In this document: in pieces, positions 6,914 to 14,570 of the stretch
Layout: every line of letters begins with the position of its first letter
Numbering within the stretch: position 1 is the first letter of the stretch
NCBI RefSeq assembly: GCF_009557615.1
Contig: NZ_CP045652.1
Coordinates: forward strand, 3,720,001 to 3,784,000
Direction: 5' to 3'
Origin: Sphingobacteruim zhuxiongii
Lineage (GTDB): Bacteria; Bacteroidota; Bacteroidia; Sphingobacteriales; Sphingobacteriaceae
DNA: 64,000 nucleotides
Position numbers and translations under genes: made by a program
The notes under the pieces: model-generated
The model's input: only the letters and a program-made list of their open reading frames with translations
Database searches by the model: none
What the model was told of the DNA's origin: nothing

Positions 6914-8167
6914 ATGGAAATTAATGATATTAGAGATTTTCAGGTTGCTGAAAATTTCACTAGATACGTTCAGATTGACACACAATCTGATGTAAACTCT
7001 AAGACTGTACCTTCTACTTTAAAACAAAAAGATCTAAGTCGTTTGTTAGTCGAAGAACTACTGTCTCTGGGCATATCAGACGCACATCTGGACGAACAAG
7101 GTTATGTATATGCTACAATTCCTTCAAATACAGAGAAGAAAGTCCCTGTCATTTGTTTTTGTTCGCACGTCGATACATCCCCTGACTCTTCGGGTACAGA
7201 TGTTAAGCCTTTAATTCACAAGAATTACCAAGGTCAGAATTTAGTTCTTCCTGATGATAATAAAATCATTATCCGCTTATCCGAACACCCCGATCTAAAG
7301 GATCAAATCGGCAACGATGTGATTACGGCTAGCGGCAAGACTTTATTAGGCGCCGACGATAAAGCTGGTGTTGCAGAGATTATGGATGCTGCGCGCATTT
7401 TAATGCAAAACCCTGCGATTAAACATGGCGATATTAAAATTCTTTTCACTCCCGATGAAGAAATTGGGAGAGGTGTCGATGAAGTCGATATTAAGAAACT
7501 AGGGGCTGAATTCGGCTATACGATGGACGGTGAGCGTGCCGGAACGTTAGAGGATGAAACCTTTTCAGCAGACGGGGTTCGTATTAAAATTGACGGGATC
7601 TCTATTCATCCTGGTTATGCCAAAAATAAGATGGTTAATGCATTAAAAATTGCTTCAAATCTTATTGATAGTCTTCCAAAAGACCGATTGTCGCCAGAAA
7701 CAACTTCTGGAAAAGAGGGTTTTGTTCATCCTGTGAACATGTCCGGTTCTGTTGAGGAAGCAACAATTGATTTTATCATTAGAGACCATGACACTAGCAA
7801 ACTTGCTACTCACGAGGCGGAATTAGAAAGTATCACCAAGGCTGTCGTTAGTCAGTATCCGGGCGCAAGTTATACCTTCACAATAAACGAACAATACCGC
7901 AACATGAAGGAAGTGTTGGATAACTACCCGCGTGTTGTCGATATTGCGATGATTGCTATTGAGCGAGCAGGCATGAAGGCAGAAAAACGTAGTATTCGTG
8001 GCGGTACTGATGGATCTAGATTATCGTTCATGGGTTTGCCATGTCCGAATATCTTTGCCGGCGGACATGCTTTTCACGGAAAACAAGAGTGGGTTTCGGT
8101 ACAAGATATGCAAAAAGCCGTCTTAACGATATTACATATTGCTGCACTTTGGGAAGAAGTCGCTTAA
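6914..8167 (+). CDS. pepT: Peptidase T (tripeptide aminopeptidase)
   Basis: The 417-residue protein matches the M20B metallopeptidase PepT along its full length. Zinc ligands and the catalytic set are visible: FCSHVDTSPDSSG (His-x-Asp), LLGADDKAGVAEI (bridging Asp), FTPDEEIGRGVD (general-base Glu followed by ligand Glu), YTMDGERAGTLEDETF (ligand Asp) and the final His in AGGHAFHGKQEW. The dimerisation (lid) domain occupies roughly residues 215-325. PepT removes the N-terminal residue of tripeptides in the cytoplasm. The length is close to the family norm of about 410. Confidence 0.95.
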   Translation: MEINDIRDFQVAENFTRYVQIDTQSDVNSKTVPSTLKQKDLSRLLVEELLSLGISDAHLDEQGYVYATIPSNTEKKVPVICFCSHVDTSPDSSGTDVKPLIHKNYQGQNLVLPDDNKIIIRLSEHPDLKDQIGNDVITASGKTLLGADDKAGVAEIMDAARILMQNPAIKHGDIKILFTPDEEIGRGVDEVDIKKLGAEFGYTMDGERAGTLEDETFSADGVRIKIDGISIHPGYAKNKMVNALKIASNLIDSLPKDRLSPETTSGKEGFVHPVNMSGSVEEATIDFIIRDHDTSKLATHEAELESITKAVVSQYPGASYTFTINEQYRNMKEVLDNYPRVVDIAMIAIERAGMKAEKRSIRGGTDGSRLSFMGLPCPNIFAGGHAFHGKQEWVSVQDMQKAVLTILHIAALWEEVA

Positions 8168-8244
8168 TTGAAATGACGAAGTAAAGACAGATAATAAGAT
8201 TGTAATTCTCTATCTTTAACCGAGTTCACAGTACAAACTAAGAT

Positions 8245-8811
8245 ATGCAAAACAACGAAATATTAAGAGCAATTCAGACAAGAAGATCGGTATTCCAAGC
8301 TTCTTTTACAGATCAAGAAGTTAGCCGAGAAGATATATTAACCATTTTGGAAGCTGCTAATGCTGCCCCTACACACAAACGTACTCAACCATGGCGCTTT
8401 ACTATTTTCCGCAATGAAGGTTTAGTACGCCTTGGAGACGAGCTAGCACGCATTTATAAGAGCGTTACGCCGGCAGAGAAATACACGGAAGCAACGGAAC
8501 AGAATATGGCGAAAAAAGCAACGCAATCAAAAGCGGCTATTGCTATTATTGTCAACTATACAGGTGAACTTCCGGAGTGGGAAGAGTTATGTGCTACAGC
8601 TGCTGCCGTAGAAAACATGTGGCTTGCTGCACATTCCATTGGACTTGGTGGCTACTGGGCTTCCCCAGGCCTAATCAATCATATTGGGCAGTTTTTAAAT
8701 TTAGAGCCAAATCAGAAGTGTATTGGTTTCTTTTATTTAGGTCATCATCAATCAGAAGAACGCGAACCAGTTCGCTCATCAATTGAAGAAAAGATTAGAT
8801 GGGAAGAATAA
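8245..8811 (+). CDS. Nitroreductase-family FMN oxidoreductase
   Basis: The 188-residue protein fits the short YdjA-like branch of the nitroreductase fold. FMN-phosphate contacts appear at AIQTRRSVFQASF (Arg-Arg-Ser), the central APTHKRTQPWRFTIF motif follows, and AAVENMWLAAHSIGLGGYW is the characteristic C-terminal helix-loop with the FMN-stacking region. Such enzymes reduce nitro compounds, quinones or enones with NAD(P)H; the physiological substrate is not deducible. The gene is monocistronic, ending in a bidirectional terminator shared with the convergent anti-sigma-like gene. Confidence 0.88.
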   Translation: MQNNEILRAIQTRRSVFQASFTDQEVSREDILTILEAANAAPTHKRTQPWRFTIFRNEGLVRLGDELARIYKSVTPAEKYTEATEQNMAKKATQSKAAIAIIVNYTGELPEWEELCATAAAVENMWLAAHSIGLGGYWASPGLINHIGQFLNLEPNQKCIGFFYLGHHQSEEREPVRSSIEEKIRWEE

Positions 8812-8816
8812 TTCCT

Positions 8817-8854
8817 AAAAAAAAATAGGTGCTCATCTGAGCACCTATTTTTTT
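8817..8854. terminator. Bidirectional terminator overlapping a stop codon
   Basis: AATAGGTGCTCA (8824-8835) and TGAGCACCTATT (8838-8849) form a perfect 12-bp stem with a 2-base loop, flanked by A- and T-runs. The TAG stop of the minus-strand gene (8847-8845) lies inside the right arm. Confidence 0.9.
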
Positions 8855-9486
8855 GAATCTAAACGTATATCCAATTTTCCCACTTTCCCTTTCCATCGAA
8901 CCTTTTCTTGAAGAAAATTAGCTATTGTAATTGCCATCGTATTATTCGTGTTTTTCACAAACTTGATATCACTTGCCTCACCACTATCTAATTGAAATTC
9001 AACAGCAATTTCTCCTTCTCCTACAATATCTCTTAATTCGGCATTCAATTCCTCGTTAAACATATCCCAGCCTTGCAATGGTACGGCATCAGAACCTTCT
9101 TGAGCACTTGTCGTTAAGCGCAATTGCTCTTCCATTAACATCACCTCATTCGTCTTCTCCCGATCCTGATGAATTAAATATTTAAAGAACACCAAAGAAC
9201 AGGCAGTTAAGAACAATACCGCTGCAGCAGTACCAATCGTAAGTCTTTGCCATCCATAAAAACGTTTGTCACGCTCTGCCCCTTTTGTTTCTAAGCGCTG
9301 CGCCAGTCTTTGTTGCAAAAGACTTAATTGATGCGCGTCTACCCCTTGTTGTAATTTATATCCATCAATTGCATCTTGTAAGAAAGGATCGTTCAACGCC
9401 TCGCGCTCCATCTCATACATCTCCTCTCTACTCATGAGACCCATGACGTAATTATGAATTCTAGATAATTGATAATTATTTTCCAT
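8845..9486 (-). CDS. Membrane anti-sigma-like protein with possible TonB-C-like domain
   Basis: From the ATG at 9486 the protein has 213 residues. The start was chosen because it overlaps the sigma gene stop as TAATG; a longer start (MYGEEV) lies six codons upstream. The N-terminal part (YQLSRIHNYVMGLMSREEMYEMEREALNDPF) resembles cytosolic anti-sigma segments. A single membrane span lies around residues 75-95 (LTIGTAAAVLFLTACSLVFF). The C-terminal part (IAVEFQLDSGEASDIKFVKN, then IANFLQEKVRWKG) looks like the TonB C-terminal fold. No zinc-binding HxxxCxxC is seen. By position it probably controls the ECF sigma factor; direct function is inference. Confidence 0.7.
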   Translation of the reverse strand: MENNYQLSRIHNYVMGLMSREEMYEMEREALNDPFLQDAIDGYKLQQGVDAHQLSLLQQRLAQRLETKGAERDKRFYGWQRLTIGTAAAVLFLTACSLVFFKYLIHQDREKTNEVMLMEEQLRLTTSAQEGSDAVPLQGWDMFNEELNAELRDIVGEGEIAVEFQLDSGEASDIKFVKNTNNTMAITIANFLQEKVRWKGKVGKLDIRLDSKK

Positions 9487-10022
9487 TACTTCTTCTCCAT
9501 ACAAATTTTTAGATTTCGTCTCCCGTTCTGAATATAGCTCTTCACCTTTGACAAGTCAAAACCAGTCAAATCGACGATATCTTTATAACACTTCTGTTCC
9601 AAATAGAATAAACGGATACATTGCTCCTGTTCATTCACTAAACCAGCCATACAAGTCTCCAACTTACTAAAATCCTGTTCTTCCCAACGCTTCTCCTCTT
9701 TATAATTTAGCTGCTGCTCACTCTCATAGAGATGATCCTCGATGTCAACTTTTGTAACTTGCTTATCTTTACGTAATTGCATTAAACAATAATTACGCGC
9801 ATAGACATATAGCCAGCTCTTAAAGTTATCGACCTCGTAATTGCGCAGTTTCACAATTAACTCGTCGAATATTTGCATGACAGCATCTTGGCTCTGGTCT
9901 GCATCCTGAAGGTATTTAAAACAAACACCATACAGCAGCGACATATAAGGGGAATATAACTTCCCCAGGCTATCCAGATTGCCTGTTTGTTTGTAGTGTT
10001 GTAGCAGCTCTTTCTCGTTCAT
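9486..10022 (-). CDS. ECF RNA polymerase sigma factor (sigma-70 family)
   Basis: The 178-residue protein has the two-domain ECF plan. Region 2 (about residues 20-90) includes YMSLLYGVCFKYLQDADQSQDAVMQIF and FKSWLYVYARNYCL, the core-binding and -10 recognition helices. Region 4 (about 125-175) includes EQCIRLFYLEQKCYKDIVDL and DLSKVKSYIQNGRRNLK, the helix-turn-helix. The linker is charged and contains LYESEQQLNYKEE. It is translationally coupled (TAATG) to the membrane protein downstream, the usual sigma/anti-sigma arrangement. The target regulon cannot be inferred from this window. Confidence 0.9.
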   Translation of the reverse strand: MNEKELLQHYKQTGNLDSLGKLYSPYMSLLYGVCFKYLQDADQSQDAVMQIFDELIVKLRNYEVDNFKSWLYVYARNYCLMQLRKDKQVTKVDIEDHLYESEQQLNYKEEKRWEEQDFSKLETCMAGLVNEQEQCIRLFYLEQKCYKDIVDLTGFDLSKVKSYIQNGRRNLKICMEKK

Positions 10023-10154
10023 ACTTGTGTGCCTTCACCTATAAGATGATTCAAGGTACATAATTCCATAAATTAATTCACAAATTGTCTTATAAGTATT
10101 TGGCCAATTACCACACATTCGAATCAAGCAGCATAATCTTCATCCTACATGAAT

Positions 10155-10190
10155 AAAAAAAGGGATCGTATCGGTGTACAACCCCTTTTG
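10155..10190 (-). terminator. Probable terminator downstream of lipocalin-like gene
   Basis: AAAAGGG (10158-10164) can pair with CCCTTTT (10083+100 region, 10183-10189), with an inner GTA/TAC pairing. On the minus strand it ends in a T-run. It lies about 90 bases past the stop of the lipocalin-like gene. The stem is short, hence moderate confidence. Confidence 0.5.
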
Positions 10191-10280
10191 CTCTAGTAAA
10201 TATTGAACCGAACACCGTTTGGCATGCTTGTAAAATGCTATAAAACTAACATCTTACCTTTATCAACGTTATTGATCGGT

Positions 10281-10715
10281 CTAATTAGCTTTTCTATAAC
10301 TTGCTCTAAAGTAGGCTCCTGTAGTACTTCCTGAGTCCCAAGAAATGACTAATTCACTGTCATTCAGTCTTTCAACCTTACGAACATATTCCCCCGAATA
10401 GTTTGTATACGTATAGGTGATACTACTTTGATCAGAAGATAGTTTCCAAGTTCCATTAATTCCAGCGGTAGAGCCTGAACATGCACCTGAAATCTGAGAA
10501 AACTGTCCGCCCTGACCATAGGTTTGCCTTTCTTGCATTCTGCAGCTTAAATCACTTACCGCAGCCCAAGTACCATTCACACCAGTCTTTCGCTCATAGT
10601 TAACCACTTGCCAAGTTCCTACAATTGGCGAGCTCTCGCCTTCCTCATCATCTTTATCACAAGAGGAAAAAACACACAGCATGCTGAGCATTATTAGAAG
10701 ATTTATTACTTTCAT
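10281..10715 (-). CDS. Lipocalin-like lipoprotein
   Basis: The 144-residue protein has a lipoprotein signal with the lipidated Cys at residue 19 (CVFSSCDKDDEEGE) and an acidic Bacteroidota-type lipoprotein export tail just after it. The body begins SPIVGTWQVVNYERKTG, the lipocalin-like GxW motif, followed by a Cys pair (LSCRM and GACSGS) that could form a disulphide. The strand pattern (GGQFSQISG, GTWKLSSDQSSITYTYTN, SELVISWDS) fits a small lipid-binding-type barrel of unknown ligand. It is monocistronic. The 258-base stretch between it and the sigma gene holds a hairpin but no gene. Confidence 0.8.
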   Translation of the reverse strand: MKVINLLIMLSMLCVFSSCDKDDEEGESSPIVGTWQVVNYERKTGVNGTWAAVSDLSCRMQERQTYGQGGQFSQISGACSGSTAGINGTWKLSSDQSSITYTYTNYSGEYVRKVERLNDSELVISWDSGSTTGAYFRASYRKAN

Positions 10716-10824
10716 TTCATTACCATTTAGGGTTTAATAATGAAGTAAAACTATCGAAACGCTCCATGCATGACAATACCGAGCAATCGGTATTTTTACG
10801 AGTATAGGCACGCCTAGACACAGA

Positions 10825-10853
10825 AAAAGGGGATAACCATCGGCTTCCCCTTC
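10825..10853 (-). terminator. Terminator of the YeiH-type transporter operon
   Basis: AAGGGG and CCCCTT around 10827-10852 form the ends of a short stem with a 14-base loop; on the minus strand it is followed by TTTTTC. It lies 23 bases past the transporter stop. Confidence 0.6.
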
Positions 10854-10875
10854 TATATTTCATTACATTTTTCGC

Positions 10876-12132
10876 TTAACTATTAAAAAGAACCATTGCA
10901 ATAATCAAAGTGACTATGATATTGAATGTTTGGGCAATTAAGAAGGCATAAAGCGGCTTTTTATTATCTTGTTTAAAAAGATCTTTAAAGTTTGTTTCTA
11001 ATCCAATCGATGTAAACGCTAGTGCAAACCAAAGGCCTTGAATGCTTTTTAAGCTATCTTTTACCATCGCATTGGCCTCCGGAGTAACGACAAATGAAAA
11101 CAACAAGGACACGAATACAAATCCTATAACAAATTTAGGGAACCGCTCCCATATCAATTTTAATGTAGGCTTATCCTTCTTTGTTTCATCATCAACGGAT
11201 TTGGAATAACTCCAATATACGCTGATAAAAAAGGCCGCAATTCCTAATAATACATTCTGAGAAAACTTCACAATCGTGCTTATCTCCAATGCCCGCTCAC
11301 CTACTAAGGATCCGGATGCAACAACTGCTCCAGTAGTATCAATACTTCCACCTAACCAAGCTCCTGTGACTTCTTGCGAAAGATTTAACCATTCAGCGAT
11401 ATAAGGCATAAAGATCATCATCGGAATTGCAGTAATCAATACCAACGATATTACATACGAGAGTTTTTTACTATCCCCTTTAATTGCACCTGACGTTGCT
11501 ATCGCGGCGGAAACACCACATATAGACACGGCACTTGAAAGCATTAAGGACATCTCTTTATCAATCTTAAGCTTTCGACAAACCCAATAAGCAAAATACC
11601 AAACGGACACAACCACCAAAAGTGCTTGGACTAATCCCAGCATACCTGCTTTTAAGATATCCCCAAAAATGACAGTAGTACCAAGTAAAACTAAACCTAT
11701 CTTAACATAGAGTTCTGTGCTTAATGCATCTTTAAACCATTGGGGCAGCTTAAAACAATTGCTGATGATCAAGCCGATCGCCAATGAAAATATTACCGCT
11801 TCTAGATTATAGTTCTTTACTGATTCATTCCCTGCAAGTATCAACGCAAATACCGTAAGTATCATAACGATTGGAAATACAATAAGTAAAGATTTAAGGT
11901 TTTTACCGAGTAAGAGTGCACCAGCAATCGCAGTGACATAAACTAAAGCAAATTGAGCACCGATACTTTTTAGATTTTCAAGGCTAAGCACTTTAGCACT
12001 TAGATCTTCAACATTAGCCCAAGTAAATGATGGTTTAGGAATAATAACTCCTGAAAGAGCAAGAATAATAATCGTAAGACCAAGGATTACAACTACCCAA
12101 TCTTCCGACAAAGCAAATGATTTATTAGACAT
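10876..12132 (-). CDS. YeiH-family putative sulfate exporter
   Basis: The 418-residue integral membrane protein has about ten hydrophobic spans spread over the whole length, the first at residues 12-30 (WVVVILGLTIIILALSGVII). The characteristic UPF0324/YeiH motifs are present: VFSLAIGLIISNCFKLP, LYVKIGLVLLGTTVIFGD, and SLMLSSAVSICGVSAAIATSG with the discontinuous helix GVSAAIA. The family is annotated as a putative sulfate (or taurine-derived sulfonate) exporter, but transport has rarely been tested. It lies 15 bases after a TIGR01777 oxidoreductase gene and is the last gene of the operon. Confidence 0.88.
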   Translation of the reverse strand: MSNKSFALSEDWVVVILGLTIIILALSGVIIPKPSFTWANVEDLSAKVLSLENLKSIGAQFALVYVTAIAGALLLGKNLKSLLIVFPIVMILTVFALILAGNESVKNYNLEAVIFSLAIGLIISNCFKLPQWFKDALSTELYVKIGLVLLGTTVIFGDILKAGMLGLVQALLVVVSVWYFAYWVCRKLKIDKEMSLMLSSAVSICGVSAAIATSGAIKGDSKKLSYVISLVLITAIPMMIFMPYIAEWLNLSQEVTGAWLGGSIDTTGAVVASGSLVGERALEISTIVKFSQNVLLGIAAFFISVYWSYSKSVDDETKKDKPTLKLIWERFPKFVIGFVFVSLLFSFVVTPEANAMVKDSLKSIQGLWFALAFTSIGLETNFKDLFKQDNKKPLYAFLIAQTFNIIVTLIIAMVLFNS

Positions 12133-12147
12133 GAAAGTTTAAACTGA

Positions 12148-13059
12148 TTATTTTATCAAAGTTTTTATAGCGTCATGAAGATAGGGAAAATTAAATTTAA
12201 AGCCGTTTTTTAGCGTAACAATTGTTGTTACAGGCACTGTTTCTAGCAGTAAACTGGAATCTGTACCTTTTACTAACGCTCCTAGTTTTGCTAGCGGAGT
12301 AGGCAGTGGCAACCCAAATGACCGACCTACTGCTTTTCTTAAAACTTCCATGAAATGCTTATTCGTTTCAGGATTTGGGCTGCAAGCGTGAAAAATCTCT
12401 GCTGGGTCCTCTTGTCGTATTATCCAATCGATTAATCGAACAAAGTCTTCCTCATGAATCCAGGGCATCATTTGATTACCCGATCCAATTGTCCCAGCAA
12501 GGCCTAACTTTGCTAATGGTATTAATTCTTCCAATATCCCTGAATTCTTTGATAACAAGGGACTCATACGGAGGATAACTTTCTTCGTATTTGGGGTAGA
12601 GGAATGCAGACATGCAGCCTCCCAATCTTGCGTCAGTTTCGCTAAGAAATCTTTCCCGTATGCAACACTTTCTTCATCTTGAAGACCACTTGCTCCATTA
12701 AAAATAGAGACCCCCGAGAAATTAACCCATAACTTGGGCGGATTCGAATGTCTTTCGATTACTTTTGCCAAGAGCTTCGTTGGCTGTATTCGTGAATTAT
12801 AAAGTATTTCTCTATTTTTCCTATTAAACCTCCGATTTATCGAAGCGCCAGAAAGATTAATCAAAACATCGGCATCATCGAGAGACTTTGTCCAATCACC
12901 TTCAGTCAGGCCATCCCAGACTATGAATTCGACGCCTGGGTGATGTTTTATCATTTTCTTCCTAGAAAGGATGACAATTTGATCATCTTTCTCCTTAAAA
13001 TAAGGAAGGAGTAAATGTCCTAAATTACCCGTCCCGCCTGCTAATACAATTTTTGCCAT
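12148..13059 (-). CDS. TIGR01777-family NAD(P)-binding epimerase-like oxidoreductase
   Basis: The 303-residue extended-SDR protein starts with an intact Rossmann signature (IVLAGGTGNLGHLLLPYF). The family-specific stretch INLSGASINRRFNRKNREILYNSRI follows around residue 87, and the C-terminal DUF1731 segment is recognisable (FGLPLPTPLAKLGALVKG and the end VTLKNGFKFNFPYLHDAI). The usual Tyr-x3-Lys active site of SDRs is not obvious, as in much of this family. The role is unknown. Its ATG overlaps the stop of the FAD oxidoreductase (TAATG), so the two are translationally coupled. Confidence 0.88.
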   Translation of the reverse strand: MAKIVLAGGTGNLGHLLLPYFKEKDDQIVILSRKKMIKHHPGVEFIVWDGLTEGDWTKSLDDADVLINLSGASINRRFNRKNREILYNSRIQPTKLLAKVIERHSNPPKLWVNFSGVSIFNGASGLQDEESVAYGKDFLAKLTQDWEAACLHSSTPNTKKVILRMSPLLSKNSGILEELIPLAKLGLAGTIGSGNQMMPWIHEEDFVRLIDWIIRQEDPAEIFHACSPNPETNKHFMEVLRKAVGRSFGLPLPTPLAKLGALVKGTDSSLLLETVPVTTIVTLKNGFKFNFPYLHDAIKTLIK

Positions 13060-14492
13060 TATAGAGTTACCTTAATTTGGAAATGATCCGCTAATGCGAT
13101 CCTTGCTGCGTGGAAACCACACATACCGTGTACTCCTCCACCTGGAGGAGTTGATGAGGACGTTAAGTATACCTTGCTATTGGAGGTTCTATAGGGAGTT
13201 AAAGAGAAATTTGGTCGTGTATAGAGCTGTCCCAAATCCATCAATCCGCCATTGATGTCTCCCCCAACATAATTAGGGTTATAACTTTCCATCTGCTGTG
13301 TATTGAAACTATGTCTTGCAAGAATCGTATCCTTAAATCCTGGAGCAAATCGTTCAATCTGGTTTTCAATAATCTGCGAACAATCGGCTGTTGATCCATG
13401 TGGAACATGACAGTAAGCCCAAGCTGTTTGTTTCCCTTCAGGTGCTCGCGAAGGATCAAATACACTTTGTTGTGAAAGTAAAACATAAGGTCTGTCTGGT
13501 ATTCTTCCTAAGCCGGTTAGATACTCAGCGGAAGCAATCTCTTCCAATGTTCCTCCCAGATGTACTGTCGAGGCTTTTCCGACTTCAGGATTATGAAAAG
13601 GAATAGGATCAGACAATGCCCAGTCCATCTTGAACACCCCCATACCTTGTCGATACCTAGACAATTGATTTCGATATCCACTTCTGAGATTTAAACCTTT
13701 AATTGCCAATAACTGTTTCGGGGTTAAGTCCAAGAGCAAGACACGATGCTTCGGTAGTTGTGCCATATCTTCTAGCCATATGCCAGTCTGTACTTCGCCT
13801 CCGATTGCCCTAAATAAAGACGCTAGCGCATCTGCTAGTGCCTGGGAGCCCCCTTGAATCATTGGCCAGCCGTATCGATGCCCTATCGTTCCTAAAACCA
13901 TCCCGACAGCTGCTGTAGTAAGATTATCTAGCGGTTGAATGCCGTGTGCACAAAGTCCTGCCCACAGTGCTTTTGCTTCTTCCGTTTTAAACGTCTTCGC
14001 AATGCTTGAAGTTGAAGGCAATGCCTTCAAACCAAACTTTGCCATTAATAAAGGGTTTCTCGGAATTCTTAACGGGCCGAGTATATCGTTAGCCAATTCT
14101 TCCCATTGATCAACGAACGGTTGAAAAAGAGTTTGATAAGCCCTACTATCCTTTCCAAGAAGTTCGGCAGTATGTTTTAAATCCCGATGTAGTATTGCAG
14201 CATGTTTAGGATCTATAGGATGAGCAACCTCGTAAGGAGCATAAATAAACTTTAAACCGTGCTGCTCTAAGGGAAGCGAAGATAAAAAGGGCGACGCAAG
14301 CGCCATAGGATGTACGGCCGAACAAATATCATGTTTGAAACCAGGAAGAGTAAGCTCCTTCGTTCGCATTCCACCACCTAGGGTATCCGCTCCTTCCATC
14401 AGAAGCGTCTTCAAACCCTGTTGCTGAAGTAATATTGCAGCGGCAAAGCCATTTGGCCCAGATCCTACAACTATGGCATCGTATGCATCCAA
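13059..14492 (-). CDS. Phytoene-dehydrogenase-like FAD/NAD(P) oxidoreductase
   Basis: The 477-residue protein starts with a complete FAD-binding motif (AIVVGSGPNGFAAAILLQQQ) and the second-strand acidic residue (LLMEGADTLGGGMRT). The GGGMRTKE segment is the amine-oxidase/CrtI-type signature, and the C-terminal FAD-contact region reads YLTSSSTPPGGGVHGMCGFHAAR. This group (COG1233) includes carotenoid desaturases and many uncharacterised oxidoreductases. No carotenoid gene (crtB, crtE) is nearby, so a carotenoid role is not supported. It is the first gene of the operon with the TIGR01777 epimerase and the YeiH-like transporter. Confidence 0.85.
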   Translation of the reverse strand: MDAYDAIVVGSGPNGFAAAILLQQQGLKTLLMEGADTLGGGMRTKELTLPGFKHDICSAVHPMALASPFLSSLPLEQHGLKFIYAPYEVAHPIDPKHAAILHRDLKHTAELLGKDSRAYQTLFQPFVDQWEELANDILGPLRIPRNPLLMAKFGLKALPSTSSIAKTFKTEEAKALWAGLCAHGIQPLDNLTTAAVGMVLGTIGHRYGWPMIQGGSQALADALASLFRAIGGEVQTGIWLEDMAQLPKHRVLLLDLTPKQLLAIKGLNLRSGYRNQLSRYRQGMGVFKMDWALSDPIPFHNPEVGKASTVHLGGTLEEIASAEYLTGLGRIPDRPYVLLSQQSVFDPSRAPEGKQTAWAYCHVPHGSTADCSQIIENQIERFAPGFKDTILARHSFNTQQMESYNPNYVGGDINGGLMDLGQLYTRPNFSLTPYRTSNSKVYLTSSSTPPGGGVHGMCGFHAARIALADHFQIKVTL

Positions 14493-14524
14493 ATTGGTTG
14501 TCTTTGTTGAATTATAAAGATAAG

Positions 14525-14552
14525 AAAAAAGCCCCGATCTCTCGGGGCTTCT
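14525..14552 (-). terminator. Terminator of the beta-oxidation operon
   Basis: AAGCCCCGA-TCTC-TCGGGGCTT (14529-14550) is a 9-bp perfect stem. On the minus strand it is followed by TTTTCTTA, 20 bases past the acyl-CoA dehydrogenase stop. Confidence 0.9.
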
Positions 14553-14570
14553 CCATAATCAACCTTAATA

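Noticed and set aside
13059..14492. Carotenoid desaturase (CrtI)
   Set aside because: Only the general FAD/phytoene-dehydrogenase-like signature is seen, and no crtB, crtE or crtZ gene is close.
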